Assembly (NCBI GenBank): GCA_003481745.1
Contig: QULP01000002.1
Location: 62,001-126,000, forward strand
Reading direction: 5' to 3'
Source: Firmicutes bacterium OM04-13BH
Lineage (GTDB): Bacteria > Bacillota > Clostridia > Lachnospirales > Lachnospiraceae
DNA: 64,000 nucleotides
Of the stretch, positions 34,959-44,689 are shown piece by piece. The first letter of the stretch is position 1, and each line of letters starts with the position of its first letter. Both the position numbers and the translations under genes were made by a program. The notes under the pieces are model-generated. The model ran no database searches. It saw only the letters and a list, made by a program, of their open reading frames with translations, and was not told the origin of the DNA.

Positions 34959-35660
34959 ATGTACAATGCAAGAAAAATGAAAGAAATTCCCGAAGAAAAC
35001 CGACCTTATGAAAAATGTCTTAAGTTTGGGGTCGAAGCGCTGACGGATGAGGAACTTCTGGCAATTTTACTGCGCAGTGGTTCGAAAGAACATTCTGCAT
35101 TAGAACTTGCATATCAAGTCCTGCATTTATCAAAAGAAAATCAGGGACTGCAAAGTATTTATCATTTAAGTGTACAGCAGTTGAAAAGCATTCATGGAAT
35201 TGGCGCAGTAAAAGCCATTCAATTAAAGTGTATGGGAGAAATTTCCAAGAGAATTGCAGTAAATGTTGCAGCGAAGGGAATCTCATTTGACTGTCCGGCT
35301 TCTATTGCGAAATACTATATGGAACAACTGCGTCATGAAGAACAAGAACATTTGCTGTGTATGATGCTGGACTGCAAGAACCATCGTCTTGGAGAAGAGC
35401 TTATTTTTAAGGGAACAGTAAATGCATCTTATGTCAGTCCGAGAGAGATTTTCTTAAGTGCGATGTCGTACCATGCAGTCGGGATTCTGCTGGTACATAA
35501 CCATCCAAGTGGAGACCCGTCTCCAAGTCAGGCAGATATCCAAGTGACGAAGAAGATACAGACAGCTGGAATCCTGCTTGATATACCTCTGATAGACCAT
35601 ATTATCATAGGGGATTGTCAGTATATCAGTTTCCGGGAAAGGGGACTTATCGAAACATAA
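34959..35660 (+). CDS. radC: RadC family JAB-domain protein
   Basis: A JAB/MPN-domain protein of about 233 residues. An N-terminal helix-hairpin-helix part (LTDEELLAILLRSGS, IHGIGAVKAIQLKCMGEI) is followed by the metalloprotease-like motif VHNHPSGDPSPSQAD. The historic DNA-repair role is doubtful; the function is unsettled. The start is uncertain: ATG 34959 and ATG 34977 (family-like MKEIPEENRPYEKC) are both possible, and no strong ribosome site is present. It begins the mre block as in many Firmicutes. Confidence 0.9.
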   Translation: MYNARKMKEIPEENRPYEKCLKFGVEALTDEELLAILLRSGSKEHSALELAYQVLHLSKENQGLQSIYHLSVQQLKSIHGIGAVKAIQLKCMGEISKRIAVNVAAKGISFDCPASIAKYYMEQLRHEEQEHLLCMMLDCKNHRLGEELIFKGTVNASYVSPREIFLSAMSYHAVGILLVHNHPSGDPSPSQADIQVTKKIQTAGILLDIPLIDHIIIGDCQYISFRERGLIET

Positions 35661-35676
35661 AAAAGGGGAGCAGAAT

Positions 35677-36666
35677 ATGCCACTTTACAAAACATTTGGT
35701 GTAGATTTAGGAACCAGTATGATTAAAATCTATTCTGCACAGAATGATTCAATTCTAAAAGAAAAGAATATGATTGCAATTCGCAATGAAAATCAAATTC
35801 TGGCTTCCGGTAATGAAGCATACAAAATCTACGAAAAAAACCCATCGAATGTATCCGTTATTGAGCCTATGGCATTTGGAAAAATTGCAGATATCAACCG
35901 TACAGAAATTGTACTGCAGTCCCTGCTTAAAAGAGCAGGTTCTCAGCAATTTTTTGGGAATTCGGTATATCTTGCAGTTCCGACAGATTTGTCTGAGATT
36001 GAAAAAAGGGCTTATTATACAATCGGAAATTCCAAGAGAAAAAATAAAGTTTATATGGTTGAAAAACCGATTGCCGATGCAGTATCACTTGGACTTCCAA
36101 TTAATCATACAAGCGGAAGTATGATTGTAAATATCGGTGCACAAAGTACTGAAATTTCAATTATTGAAAAGGGAAGAGTTGTCATCAGTAAAATGGTTGA
36201 AGTTGGAGGAAAACAGCTTAATGAAGCCATTATCAGTATGGTAAGAAGAAATTGTAACCTGAATATAGGAGAACGTTCGGCAGCCAGACTGAAACTGTCG
36301 CTTTCCTATTTGAAAGATGACCCGCAGGAGGTAAGAAAAGTAGTGGGTGTTGATTGGATTACCGGTCTGCCACAGGTGGGGGTGGTTACTTCGGATATGG
36401 TGAATGAAGCGATTGAAGAACCGTTTTTGAAAATCTGTGAAGAAATCCGATTCTTTTTAGACCGCATTCCTCCACAAATCTATTCAAACATAGCAGATGA
36501 AGGTGTATTTTTAATTGGAGGAACAACAAAAATTCCAGGAGTTGGCTGGTTTATCAGTCAGGAGGTAAGAATACGGGTTCGTCTTTCTAAGTATCATGAT
36601 TTATGTACGATATACGGAATTAAAGAAATTATAGGAAACAAAACACTCTGGAAATGGGTAAAATAG
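35677..36666 (+). CDS. mreB: Divergent MreB-family actin-like shape protein
   Basis: A 329-residue actin-fold protein. Phosphate-1 is FGVDLGTSMIKIY (usual GIDLGTANTLVY). Phosphate-2 is MIVNIGAQSTEISII where MreB normally has DIGGGTTDIA, so Asp becomes Asn and the Gly pair is changed. LIGGTTKIPGVGWFI is the adenosine motif. IINYI-like and NIGERSA segments are retained. Location directly before mreC and mreD supports a shape role; ATP hydrolysis may be altered. GGGGAG precedes the ATG. Confidence 0.88.
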   Translation: MPLYKTFGVDLGTSMIKIYSAQNDSILKEKNMIAIRNENQILASGNEAYKIYEKNPSNVSVIEPMAFGKIADINRTEIVLQSLLKRAGSQQFFGNSVYLAVPTDLSEIEKRAYYTIGNSKRKNKVYMVEKPIADAVSLGLPINHTSGSMIVNIGAQSTEISIIEKGRVVISKMVEVGGKQLNEAIISMVRRNCNLNIGERSAARLKLSLSYLKDDPQEVRKVVGVDWITGLPQVGVVTSDMVNEAIEEPFLKICEEIRFFLDRIPPQIYSNIADEGVFLIGGTTKIPGVGWFISQEVRIRVRLSKYHDLCTIYGIKEIIGNKTLWKWVK

Positions 36667-36682
36667 GAACTGAGGTTGTACA

Positions 36683-37543
36683 ATGAAAAAAAAACGCAAT
36701 TGGAATTTGAAAAGTAAACACATTCTCATAATTATGGTCGTTGTCTGTGTTGGATTAATGCTGCTTACATTTGCTGCGAAATTTCCAGTACAGTCAGTCC
36801 GGACAACAGCAGGTTATACAATTGTACCTTTTCAAAATGGATTGAATAAGGTAGGGAATGCTTTGGATGGATTTACGGAAGGATTCCGAAGCAAGAAAAA
36901 ACTGATTGAAGAAAATAAAGCATTACAAAGTAAAGTAGATGACCTTACTGCGGAAAACAGCAGGCTGACACAAAATGTAAGTGAACTTGCCAGACTGCAG
37001 GAGTTGTATCAATTAGACCAGCAGTATAATGAATATGATAAAATCGCAGCAGAAGTCATTGCAAAAAATTCCGGAAACTGGTATTCTACGTTTACCATTA
37101 ATCGTGGAAGTGAAGACGGAATTTTAGTAGACCAGAATGTAATAGCTGGAAGTGGTTTGGTAGGAATCGTAACAGAAGTCGGAGCACATTGGGCTACCGT
37201 CCGTTCGATTATTGATGATTCAAGTAATGTAAGTGCAATGACAGTAAGTACATCTGCAAACTGTGTGGTGTGTGGTGATTTAAGACTGATGGATGAGGGA
37301 AAACTGCAGTTTATTCATTTAAAGGATGATGAAGATAAGGTTCAGGAAGGAGAAAAAATCGTGACTTCTGCAGTCAGCGATAAATTCTTAAAAGGAATCT
37401 TAATTGGCTATGTTAGTGAAATTGAAGAAGATCCAAATAATTTAACAAAAACCGGAACATTAACACCGGCGGTAGACTTTGAGCATTTACAGGAAGTACT
37501 GGTGATTAAAGAGTTAAAACAGCAGAAGGAGGAAGATAAATGA
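36683..37543 (+). CDS. mreC: Rod shape-determining protein MreC
   Basis: A 286-residue protein. One N-terminal membrane helix (about 12-33) is followed by a coiled coil (about 70-115, KKLIEENKALQSKVDDLTAENSRL). The outside beta domain shows WYSTFTINRGSEDGI and GSGLVGIVTEVG. MreC links MreB filaments to the wall synthases. It overlaps mreD by 4 bases (ATGA). Confidence 0.93.
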   Translation: MKKKRNWNLKSKHILIIMVVVCVGLMLLTFAAKFPVQSVRTTAGYTIVPFQNGLNKVGNALDGFTEGFRSKKKLIEENKALQSKVDDLTAENSRLTQNVSELARLQELYQLDQQYNEYDKIAAEVIAKNSGNWYSTFTINRGSEDGILVDQNVIAGSGLVGIVTEVGAHWATVRSIIDDSSNVSAMTVSTSANCVVCGDLRLMDEGKLQFIHLKDDEDKVQEGEKIVTSAVSDKFLKGILIGYVSEIEEDPNNLTKTGTLTPAVDFEHLQEVLVIKELKQQKEEDK

Positions 37544-38073
37544 GAATACGCAGAAAAATAGTACTGTTTCTTCTGCTTCTGGTTTGTTTTATTGTTCAGG
37601 GAACATTCTTGAAAGTAATTGCAATTGGCTCGATTTCTCCAAATTTGATTCTGATTTTTGTAGTTTCTTTTGGATTTATGAGAGGAAAAAGAACAGGAAT
37701 CTGGACAGGATTTGTATGTGGCTTATGTTGTGATTTGCTGGGAGATGGAATCCTGGGATATTATGCACTGATTTATTTATTAATCGGGTTTGGAGCAGGA
37801 TGCTGTTGTAAACTGTTCTATGATGATGAACTTCGAGTACCGGTGCTTATTGTTGCCGTGTGCGACCTGGTTTATGGAGGAATGGTATATGTGTTGGGAT
37901 TTCTGCTTCATGGACGAATCCAGTTCTTTTACTATTTCTCTCGAATGATGATACCGGAAATGATTTATACAGTACTGTTAACTGCAATTTTGTATAAAGT
38001 CTTTTTAAAGATAAATAAGAAGCTGACAGAGCTGGAGATGAAGGAGCGAGATTCCATTTGGTTAAGAAAATAA
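37540..38073 (+). CDS. mreD: Rod shape-determining protein MreD
   Basis: A 177-residue protein with about five membrane helices and few charges, e.g. SPNLILIFVVSFGFMRGKRTGIWTGFVCGLCCDLLGDGILGYYAL, which is typical of MreD. It is the inner-membrane partner of MreC. It ends inside the next gene, overlapping it by 16 bases. Confidence 0.92.
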   Translation: MRIRRKIVLFLLLLVCFIVQGTFLKVIAIGSISPNLILIFVVSFGFMRGKRTGIWTGFVCGLCCDLLGDGILGYYALIYLLIGFGAGCCCKLFYDDELRVPVLIVAVCDLVYGGMVYVLGFLLHGRIQFFYYFSRMMIPEMIYTVLLTAILYKVFLKINKKLTELEMKERDSIWLRK

Positions 38074-40943
38074 AAAAAATACTTAATAAATTATGCATAA
38101 AAAGAACAACGGTATTATTTATTGTTTTTGCAGTCATGTTTTTTATTTTACTGCAGCGTCTGTTCGTTCTTCAGATTATCAAGGGCGAAGAATATGCGAC
38201 AAATTTTAATCTGACAACAACAAAGACAAGAACAATTAAGAGTACAAGAGGAAATATCCGTGACCGAAACGGTGAACTGCTTGCACATAATCAGCTGGCC
38301 TATTCCGTTATTATCGAGGATAATGGAACGTATGATTCTACTCGAGAAAAAAATCTTACACTGAATCATGTGGCTTATGAGATTTTAAAAATTTTGGAAG
38401 AAAATGGAGAATCTGTGGATGTTACCTTCCATATTACACTAGATGAAAATGGAGAGTATGCATTTGATACCACTGACTTTACCTTAGATCGTTTTAAGGC
38501 GGATGTTTATGGACAGGCTAAAATTGATGACTTGTCTAAAGAGGAAGCAAAAGCATCCGCAGCCAGGATGATAGAAGATTTGTCTCAGGCAGACCGTTAT
38601 GGACTTGTAAATAAAAAGAAGCCATATACGGAAGAAGAACGAAAAGAGTATGGACTGCCGGAAAGTTTTACAAAAGAAGAAGCTTTGGATATCATCAAAA
38701 TTCGTTATGCACTTGCAGCAAACAGTTTCCAGAAATACATGCCGGCGACAATTGCTACAAATGTAAGCGAAACAACAATGGCAGCAATTATGGAGGAAAA
38801 GGATCAGCTCCAGGGAGTGGATATTCAGGAAGACTCCATTCGGGTTTATGAGGATAGTGAGACATTTGCGCCGGTCATTGGTTATACCGGAAAGGCTTCA
38901 TCCGAAGAACTGGATGAACTTAAAAAAGAAAATTCGAATTATTCTTCGGATGCAGTAATTGGTAAGACTGGTATGGAACAGTATATGGAATTACAGCTGC
39001 AGGGAACGGATGGAGAAGAAAAGTTAAGTGTAGATAATCTTGGAAAAGTATTGAAGATTGATGAATCTTCTAAAAAAGACCCTATATCGGGAAACGACGT
39101 TTATCTTACAATTGATAAGAATCTTCAAAAAGCAGCTTATCAGATTCTGGAACAGAAAATTGCCGGTATTCTGGCAAGCAATATTATATCTGGAAAGACA
39201 TTTGATAAAACGGGGCTGGATTCAAGTGAAATCCGGATTCCGATTTATGACGTCTATAATGCGTTGATTGAAAACAGTGTGATTGATATCAGTCATTTTA
39301 AGGAAGAGGATGCTTCTGAAACGGAGAAAGCGATTTACAGTGTCTTTTCACAAAAACAGAGTGAAGTGTTTGATTCTGTAAAAGCAGAGCTTACTGTCTC
39401 AAATCCGGAGGCATTTGATAAACTGCCACAGGAGATGCAGGATTATCAGAGCTATATTGTAAATGATTTTCTGATTAATAAAAAGGGAATCCTGTCGTTA
39501 GATGCAATCGATGCTTCTGATGCAACTTATATTGCATGGAGTAAAGACCATTCTATTAGTTTAAAGGAATTTCTTACTTATGCGGCCAGTCAGAACTGGA
39601 TTGATATTTCACAATTCTATGCAGAAGAAGAATATTTGGATTCCTCTGAGGTTTACGATGCGCTGTCCGATTATCTGACAGAATCTTTGACGACAGACAG
39701 TGGATTTTCAAAAATTATTTACAAATATATGTTACAGAGTGATTTAATCTCCGGCACACAGCTTTGTCTGGTCTTGTACGATCAGGGAGTATTAGAAGCA
39801 GATGAGGCAACCTATTCGGCACTCCAGGCAGGACAAAAAAGTTCTTATGATTTTATGTTAGATAAAATCAACAGTCTGGAGATTACACCGGCACAGCTTG
39901 CCTTAGACCCATGCTCCGGTTCTATGGTAGTGACAAACGTAAAAACCGGAGAGATACTAGCCTGCGTTACTTATCCGGGTTATGATAACAATCGTCTGGC
40001 AAACCAGATGGATACGGATTATTATTCGAAATTGTCTTCTGATTTATCAAGACCGTTTTATAATAAAGCAACGCAGCAGAAAACAGCACCTGGTTCTACC
40101 TTTAAACTTGTAACGGCTCTTGCCGGAATGGAAGAAGGTATTGCCACAAGTGATTATTATGTCAATTGTACGGGGTCTTTTACAAGAATTTCACCGGCAA
40201 TCAACTGTTGGTATCATGCAGGACATGGAACCCTTGGAGTTCAGGGGGCAATTAAAAATTCCTGTAATGTATTTTTTAATCAGCTTACTTATGATATGGG
40301 AAAAGACAAAAATGGAGAATTTTCGGATTCAATTGGTCTTAGCAAGCTGCAAAAATATGCAAAAATGTTCCAGTTAGATAAGGAATCCGGAATTGAACTT
40401 CCAGAAGCAGAGCCGGAGGTAACAGATGAAGCAGCAATCGCTTCTTCTATCGGTCAGGGAACTAATAACTATACAACTTCTCAACTTGCCCGTTATGCAA
40501 CCACAATCGCAAGTCGTGGAACAAGCTATTCTATCTCACTGCTTGATAAAGTGACAGATTCTCAAGGAAATTTGGTTAAAGATTATACACCGGAAATTAT
40601 TAATCAGATGGATGTTTCTGATTCTGAGTGGGATATCATTCACAATGGAATGAGAGAAGTAGTAGAAAATAATGCGGCGTTTGATGACCTGGATTATGCA
40701 GTATCCGGAAAGACAGGTACTGCCGAAAATACAGGACATCCAAGTCATGGTTTATTTATTGGATTTACTCCATCGGATGACCCTGAAATTGCAATGGCAG
40801 TGCGTATTGCAAATGGATATAGTTCAACAAATGCGGCAGCAGTTGCAAAAGATGTCATCAAGTACGAATATAATCTTGCAGATGAATCACAGTTGTTAAG
40901 CGGAACCGCTACTTCTGGAGAAAGCACAGCGCAGACAGACTAA
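38058..40943 (+). CDS. mrdA: Penicillin-binding protein 2 (elongation transpeptidase) with large insertion
   Basis: A 961-residue class B PBP, much longer than the usual 600-700. One N-terminal membrane helix (about 18-40) precedes the dimerisation domain (about 50-330). The transpeptidase starts at TIDKNLQKAAYQILEQ near residue 350, then an unrelated acidic insertion of about 245 residues (about 370-610). The domain resumes at DPCSGSMVVTNVKTGEILAC. Catalytic motifs are intact: SxxK in PGSTFKLVTA (near 679), SCN in KNSCNVFFNQ and KTG in SGKTGTAEN. TTG start at 38058 has AAGGAG 11 bases upstream; no other start fits. It lies with mreCD and rodA. Confidence 0.93.
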   Translation: MVKKIKKILNKLCIKRTTVLFIVFAVMFFILLQRLFVLQIIKGEEYATNFNLTTTKTRTIKSTRGNIRDRNGELLAHNQLAYSVIIEDNGTYDSTREKNLTLNHVAYEILKILEENGESVDVTFHITLDENGEYAFDTTDFTLDRFKADVYGQAKIDDLSKEEAKASAARMIEDLSQADRYGLVNKKKPYTEEERKEYGLPESFTKEEALDIIKIRYALAANSFQKYMPATIATNVSETTMAAIMEEKDQLQGVDIQEDSIRVYEDSETFAPVIGYTGKASSEELDELKKENSNYSSDAVIGKTGMEQYMELQLQGTDGEEKLSVDNLGKVLKIDESSKKDPISGNDVYLTIDKNLQKAAYQILEQKIAGILASNIISGKTFDKTGLDSSEIRIPIYDVYNALIENSVIDISHFKEEDASETEKAIYSVFSQKQSEVFDSVKAELTVSNPEAFDKLPQEMQDYQSYIVNDFLINKKGILSLDAIDASDATYIAWSKDHSISLKEFLTYAASQNWIDISQFYAEEEYLDSSEVYDALSDYLTESLTTDSGFSKIIYKYMLQSDLISGTQLCLVLYDQGVLEADEATYSALQAGQKSSYDFMLDKINSLEITPAQLALDPCSGSMVVTNVKTGEILACVTYPGYDNNRLANQMDTDYYSKLSSDLSRPFYNKATQQKTAPGSTFKLVTALAGMEEGIATSDYYVNCTGSFTRISPAINCWYHAGHGTLGVQGAIKNSCNVFFNQLTYDMGKDKNGEFSDSIGLSKLQKYAKMFQLDKESGIELPEAEPEVTDEAAIASSIGQGTNNYTTSQLARYATTIASRGTSYSISLLDKVTDSQGNLVKDYTPEIINQMDVSDSEWDIIHNGMREVVENNAAFDDLDYAVSGKTGTAENTGHPSHGLFIGFTPSDDPEIAMAVRIANGYSSTNAAAVAKDVIKYEYNLADESQLLSGTATSGESTAQTD

Positions 40944-40967
40944 ACAATTCTATTGGGAGGATGGAAC

Positions 40968-41756
40968 ATGTGTGAAATTATTGTAATTACTTCCGGAAAA
41001 GGCGGTGTGGGAAAAACAACCGTGACTGCAAATATTGGACTTGGGTTGGCGAACTTAAATAAAAAAGTGGTTGTTGTAGATACAGATATTGGGTTAAGAA
41101 ATCTGGATGTTGTATTAGGTCTGGAAAACAGAATTGTTTATAACCTGATTGATGTCATTGAAGGCAGTTGTCGAATGAAGCAGGCATTAATAAGAGATAA
41201 GCATTGTGAAAACTTATACCTGCTTCCATCAGCCCAGACAAGAGATAAAACTTCTGTCAAACCGGAACAGATGGTAAAGCTGACAAAAGATTTGGCGGAA
41301 GAGTTTGACTATATTTTACTGGACTGTCCGGCAGGAATCGAGCAAGGGTTTAAAAATGCAATTGCAGGTGCAAATCGGGCGGTGGTCGTTACCACTCCCG
41401 AAGTATCTGCAATTCGTGATGCAGATCGAATTATTGGTCTGCTTCAAGCAAATCAGATGCCAAAGATAGAATTAATCATCAACCGGCTTCGTATGGATAT
41501 GATTCAAAAAGGAGAAATGATGTCGGTAGAAGATGTGTCAGAAATATTGGCCGTAGATTTATTAGGTGCAGTTCCGGATGATGAGGCTGTTGTGATTGCA
41601 ACGAATCAGGGAGAACCTCTTTGTGGAAAACAGTCTTTGGCAGGACAGGCCTTTTGGAATATCTGTCGGAGAATTTGCGGAGAAGCCGTTCCCCTGCTTG
41701 ATTTTGAAGTGAAAAAAGGGTTATGGAAGAGATTCTCAGAACTGTTTAGAAGATAG
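40968..41756 (+). CDS. minD: Septum site-determining ATPase MinD
   Basis: A 262-residue deviant Walker ATPase: ITSGKGGVGKTTVTANIGLGLA (about 7-28), VVDTDIGLRNLDVVLGLENRIVYNL, ILLDCPAGIEQGF and a C-terminal region ending FSELFRR, matching the amphipathic membrane helix. It recruits MinE and, normally, MinC. ATG at 40968 has GGGAGG 7 bases upstream; frame 40953 begins before that site. No minC lies between PBP2 and minD. Confidence 0.95.
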   Translation: MCEIIVITSGKGGVGKTTVTANIGLGLANLNKKVVVVDTDIGLRNLDVVLGLENRIVYNLIDVIEGSCRMKQALIRDKHCENLYLLPSAQTRDKTSVKPEQMVKLTKDLAEEFDYILLDCPAGIEQGFKNAIAGANRAVVVTTPEVSAIRDADRIIGLLQANQMPKIELIINRLRMDMIQKGEMMSVEDVSEILAVDLLGAVPDDEAVVIATNQGEPLCGKQSLAGQAFWNICRRICGEAVPLLDFEVKKGLWKRFSELFRR

Positions 41757-41782
41757 TCAATTTTATAAAGGGGGCGCCGGCA

Positions 41783-42034
41783 TTGATTCATTTTAGGAAG
41801 AAACGCTCAGGTCATATAGCAAAAGACCGGCTTAAGCTTCTTTTGGTTTCAGAAAGGCTTAGTTGTTCTCCACAGATGATGACCATGCTTCAGAATGATG
41901 TTGTATCAGCTGTTGAACGGTATTTTACCATTTCAGAGGAACAAGTTGAAATACGGTATATAAAAGAGGATATGACATTTCTGATAAAGATACCTTTAAA
42001 AATTGATATACAAGAGTCCTATCCAGGATTCTGA
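41783..42034 (+). CDS. minE: Cell division topological specificity factor MinE
   Basis: An 83-residue protein resembling MinE: the N-terminal anti-MinCD part (SGHIAKDRLKLLLVSERLSCSPQMMTMLQNDV) and the C-terminal beta part (ISEEQVEIRYIKEDMTFLIKIPL). The TTG start at 41783 has AAAGGGGGC 8 bases upstream. It is paired with minD. Confidence 0.9.
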   Translation: MIHFRKKRSGHIAKDRLKLLLVSERLSCSPQMMTMLQNDVVSAVERYFTISEEQVEIRYIKEDMTFLIKIPLKIDIQESYPGF

Positions 42035-42116
42035 AACAGTCGCCTTGTGTGAGACTGTAAGTAAAAAATGAATTGAGAAACTGATAAAAAGACAGAAAAA
42101 AGAACAAGGTGTTTTT

Positions 42117-43247
42117 ATGATAAAACAATATAGATTACGAGATTATAATTTTAGACTGGTTATTTTCCTGATTGGACTTACTTTTACTGGAGTGCTTTTA
42201 GTTGGCAGTGCAGAGCCGGCACTTAGAAATAAGCAGTTTTTTGGAATGATGCTTGGAGTTGCCATCATGCTGATTGTTTCTCTGATGGATTTTAGCTGGA
42301 TTCTTAACTTTTACTGGATATTATACGGATGTAATATTATATTGCTGTTGTCTGTCTGGATTTTTGGTACGGAATCAAATGGTGCTTCAAGATGGCTTAG
42401 AATTGGAGGATTTCAGTTTCAGCCGACGGAGCTTTCAAAAATATTGATTGTCATGTTTTTTGCACGGTTTTTTATGGAACATGAAGAGAATTTAAATACA
42501 CTGCGGACTTTAGTTCAGACAGCTATTCTGGCTGCTATTCCGTTAATGTTGATTTTCAGCCAGCCGGACTTGAAAAATACAATCACAGTTGTTATACTGA
42601 TTTGTATCATGTTATATCTTGCAGGCCTCAGCTATAAAATTATAGGTGGTGCAATTTTAATTATCGTACCGCTTGTGGTTGTATTTTTGTTTATTGTTGT
42701 TCAGCCAAATCAAAAATTAATTAAGGACTATCAAAGAGACCGAATTATGACATTTCTTCATTCAGAGGAAGAAGAATATTCAGATGATGTTATTCAACAG
42801 AATAATTCAGTGATGGCAATCGGTTCTGGTCAGTTGACAGGAAAAGGGTTAAATAACAATGAGGTTGCATCTGCAAATAAAGGAAACTTTGTTTCAGAAA
42901 GCCAGACAGATTTTATCTTTTCTGTTGCAGGAGAAGAGTTAGGCTTTATTGGAAGCGCAGCGATATTAATTGTTTTATTCCTGATTATCTGTGAATGTAT
43001 TCGGACAGGATGGAAAGCGAAAGATTTGTCAGGAAAGTTAATTTGTTGTGGAGTCGCTTCGATTATTGCAGTTCAGGGATTCATTAATATTTGTGTGGCG
43101 ACTGGAATTGCACCAAATACGGGAACTCCGCTTCCTTTTGTGAGCTATGGACTTTCTTCTATGGTATCACTTTATACAGGAATGGGACTGGTTTTAAATG
43201 TTGGTCTGCAGAAAAACAGAGATTACAGGGAGGTTGGTAAATTATGA
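42117..43247 (+). CDS. rodA: Rod shape-determining glycosyltransferase RodA (SEDS)
   Basis: A 376-residue SEDS protein with about ten membrane helices. Conserved parts are GASRWLRIGGFQFQPTELSKI, FSQPDLKNTITV, the loop SGQLTGKGLNNNEVASANKGNFVSESQTDFIFSVAGEELGFIG and PNTGTPLPFVSYGLSSM. It polymerises glycan strands together with its cognate PBP2. It overlaps mgsA by 4 bases. Confidence 0.94.
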   Translation: MIKQYRLRDYNFRLVIFLIGLTFTGVLLVGSAEPALRNKQFFGMMLGVAIMLIVSLMDFSWILNFYWILYGCNIILLLSVWIFGTESNGASRWLRIGGFQFQPTELSKILIVMFFARFFMEHEENLNTLRTLVQTAILAAIPLMLIFSQPDLKNTITVVILICIMLYLAGLSYKIIGGAILIIVPLVVVFLFIVVQPNQKLIKDYQRDRIMTFLHSEEEEYSDDVIQQNNSVMAIGSGQLTGKGLNNNEVASANKGNFVSESQTDFIFSVAGEELGFIGSAAILIVLFLIICECIRTGWKAKDLSGKLICCGVASIIAVQGFINICVATGIAPNTGTPLPFVSYGLSSMVSLYTGMGLVLNVGLQKNRDYREVGKL

Positions 43248-43639
43248 ATATTGGACTTATCGCACACAATTCCAAAAAGAAACTGATGCAGAATTTATGC
43301 ATCGCGTATAGAGGGATTCTTTCAAAAAATACACTTTATGCAACAGGGACGACAGGCCGCTTAATTGAAGAGGTAACAAATTTAAATATTCATAAATTTC
43401 TTGCCGGTCATCTTGGTGGAGAACAGCAGATGGGGGCATTAATTGAACAGAATCAGATGGATTTAGTGATTTATCTTCGAGAGCCATTAGCACCGCAGAA
43501 GCATGACCCTGATGTAAAACGTATTTTTCATCTGTGTGATACACATAATATCCCGCTGGCTACAAATCTTGCTACGGCGGAGATGGTGATAAAATCCCTG
43601 GATAGAGGAGAGTTAGACTGGCGTGAAATGTACAAATAA
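43244..43639 (+). CDS. mgsA: Methylglyoxal synthase
   Basis: A 131-residue enzyme that converts dihydroxyacetone phosphate to methylglyoxal. Conserved parts are MNIGLIAHNSKKKLM, LYATGTTGRLIE, GHLGGEQQMGALI (catalytic Asp region is replaced by EQNQMDLVIYLREP), HDPDVKRIFHLCD and NIPLATNLATAEM. Presence after rodA is typical of clostridial order. The ATG overlaps rodA, and the stop lies 17 bases inside the next gene. Confidence 0.94.
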   Translation: MNIGLIAHNSKKKLMQNLCIAYRGILSKNTLYATGTTGRLIEEVTNLNIHKFLAGHLGGEQQMGALIEQNQMDLVIYLREPLAPQKHDPDVKRIFHLCDTHNIPLATNLATAEMVIKSLDRGELDWREMYK

Positions 43640-44648
43640 AAGTGAAAGACGAAGAAAGAGAAACAAAAATCTGCTTATGGGGATGGGCGTTGTTATTGTT
43701 GTACTTCTGATTGTTCTGGCAGTTGTTTTAATCAAGAAGAAAGATGCCTCTATGCCGGTTTCTTTTGACTTGACAACAGAAGTATTTGGGCAGACAGTAG
43801 AGGAAGAAGCTCTGACAGCAGACGGATTGGCAGCGGATTTATGTGTAGGAGCTGGAGATACGGCACTCGATGGTGTGGAAACGCAGGGAGATGAGAGAGC
43901 TGCTTTATTTGATATCCAGAATAAAACACTGCTGTTTTCTAAATCTTTATATGAAAAATCCTATCCGGCAAGTATCACAAAAATTATGACGGCACTTGTG
44001 GCAATGGAACATGCAGATATGGATGAAGTCGTGACGATTACAGCGTCGGATGTTGCTCTTAGTGCTGATTCACAGGTGTGTGGACTTGCAGAAGGCGACC
44101 AGATTCAGATGAGTGAGCTGTTTCATGCGTTGTTAGTGTATTCGGCAAATGATGCAGCAATGGCAATTGCAAGGACGGTTGGAGATGGAAGTGTAGATAC
44201 TTTTGTACAGATGATGAATGAGACTGCGCAGAGCCTTGGAATGACAGGAACTCATTTTGTAAATCCACATGGACTTCATGACGATGACCATTATACAACC
44301 GTTTATGATATCTATCTGATGTTAAATGAAGCAATGAAACATCAGGAATTTACAGATATTACACAATTATCAAATTATACGATTACGTATACTTCAGCAG
44401 ATGGAACACAGCGCCAGAAATGGCTTGATGCCACAGATCAATATCTGACAGGAGAGTCAAGTGCTCCAAAAGGGGTTACTATTTTAGGCGGAAAAACAGG
44501 AACAACAGATAAAGCAGGCGCATGTCTGGCATTAATGGTTCAGAATAATTATGGTGAACCTTATGTCTCAATTGTGTTAGATGCGTCAAATAAACCGGAA
44601 CTTTATGAAAGAATGAATCAATTACTGGAGAAAGTAAACCACTCTTAA
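43623..44648 (+). CDS. D-alanyl-D-alanine carboxypeptidase (S11, DacA-like), N-anchored
   Basis: A 341-residue S11 peptidase that removes the terminal D-Ala of peptidoglycan stems. The Lys/Arg-rich N-terminus precedes one membrane helix (about 18-38), so it is anchored at the N-terminus. SxxK is in YPASITKIMTALVAMEHAD, SxN in VYSANDAAMAIA and KTG in GGKTGTTDKAG. It ends soon after the KTG domain and lacks the PBP5_C beta domain and C-terminal amphipathic helix of E. coli PBP5. GTG start at 43623 overlaps mgsA; GAGGAG lies 12 bases upstream. Confidence 0.9.
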   Translation: MKCTNKSERRRKRNKNLLMGMGVVIVVLLIVLAVVLIKKKDASMPVSFDLTTEVFGQTVEEEALTADGLAADLCVGAGDTALDGVETQGDERAALFDIQNKTLLFSKSLYEKSYPASITKIMTALVAMEHADMDEVVTITASDVALSADSQVCGLAEGDQIQMSELFHALLVYSANDAAMAIARTVGDGSVDTFVQMMNETAQSLGMTGTHFVNPHGLHDDDHYTTVYDIYLMLNEAMKHQEFTDITQLSNYTITYTSADGTQRQKWLDATDQYLTGESSAPKGVTILGGKTGTTDKAGACLALMVQNNYGEPYVSIVLDASNKPELYERMNQLLEKVNHS

Positions 44649-44689
44649 CGAAAAATGCGAAAAAATTCACAGAAAAATGAAATTAACCA

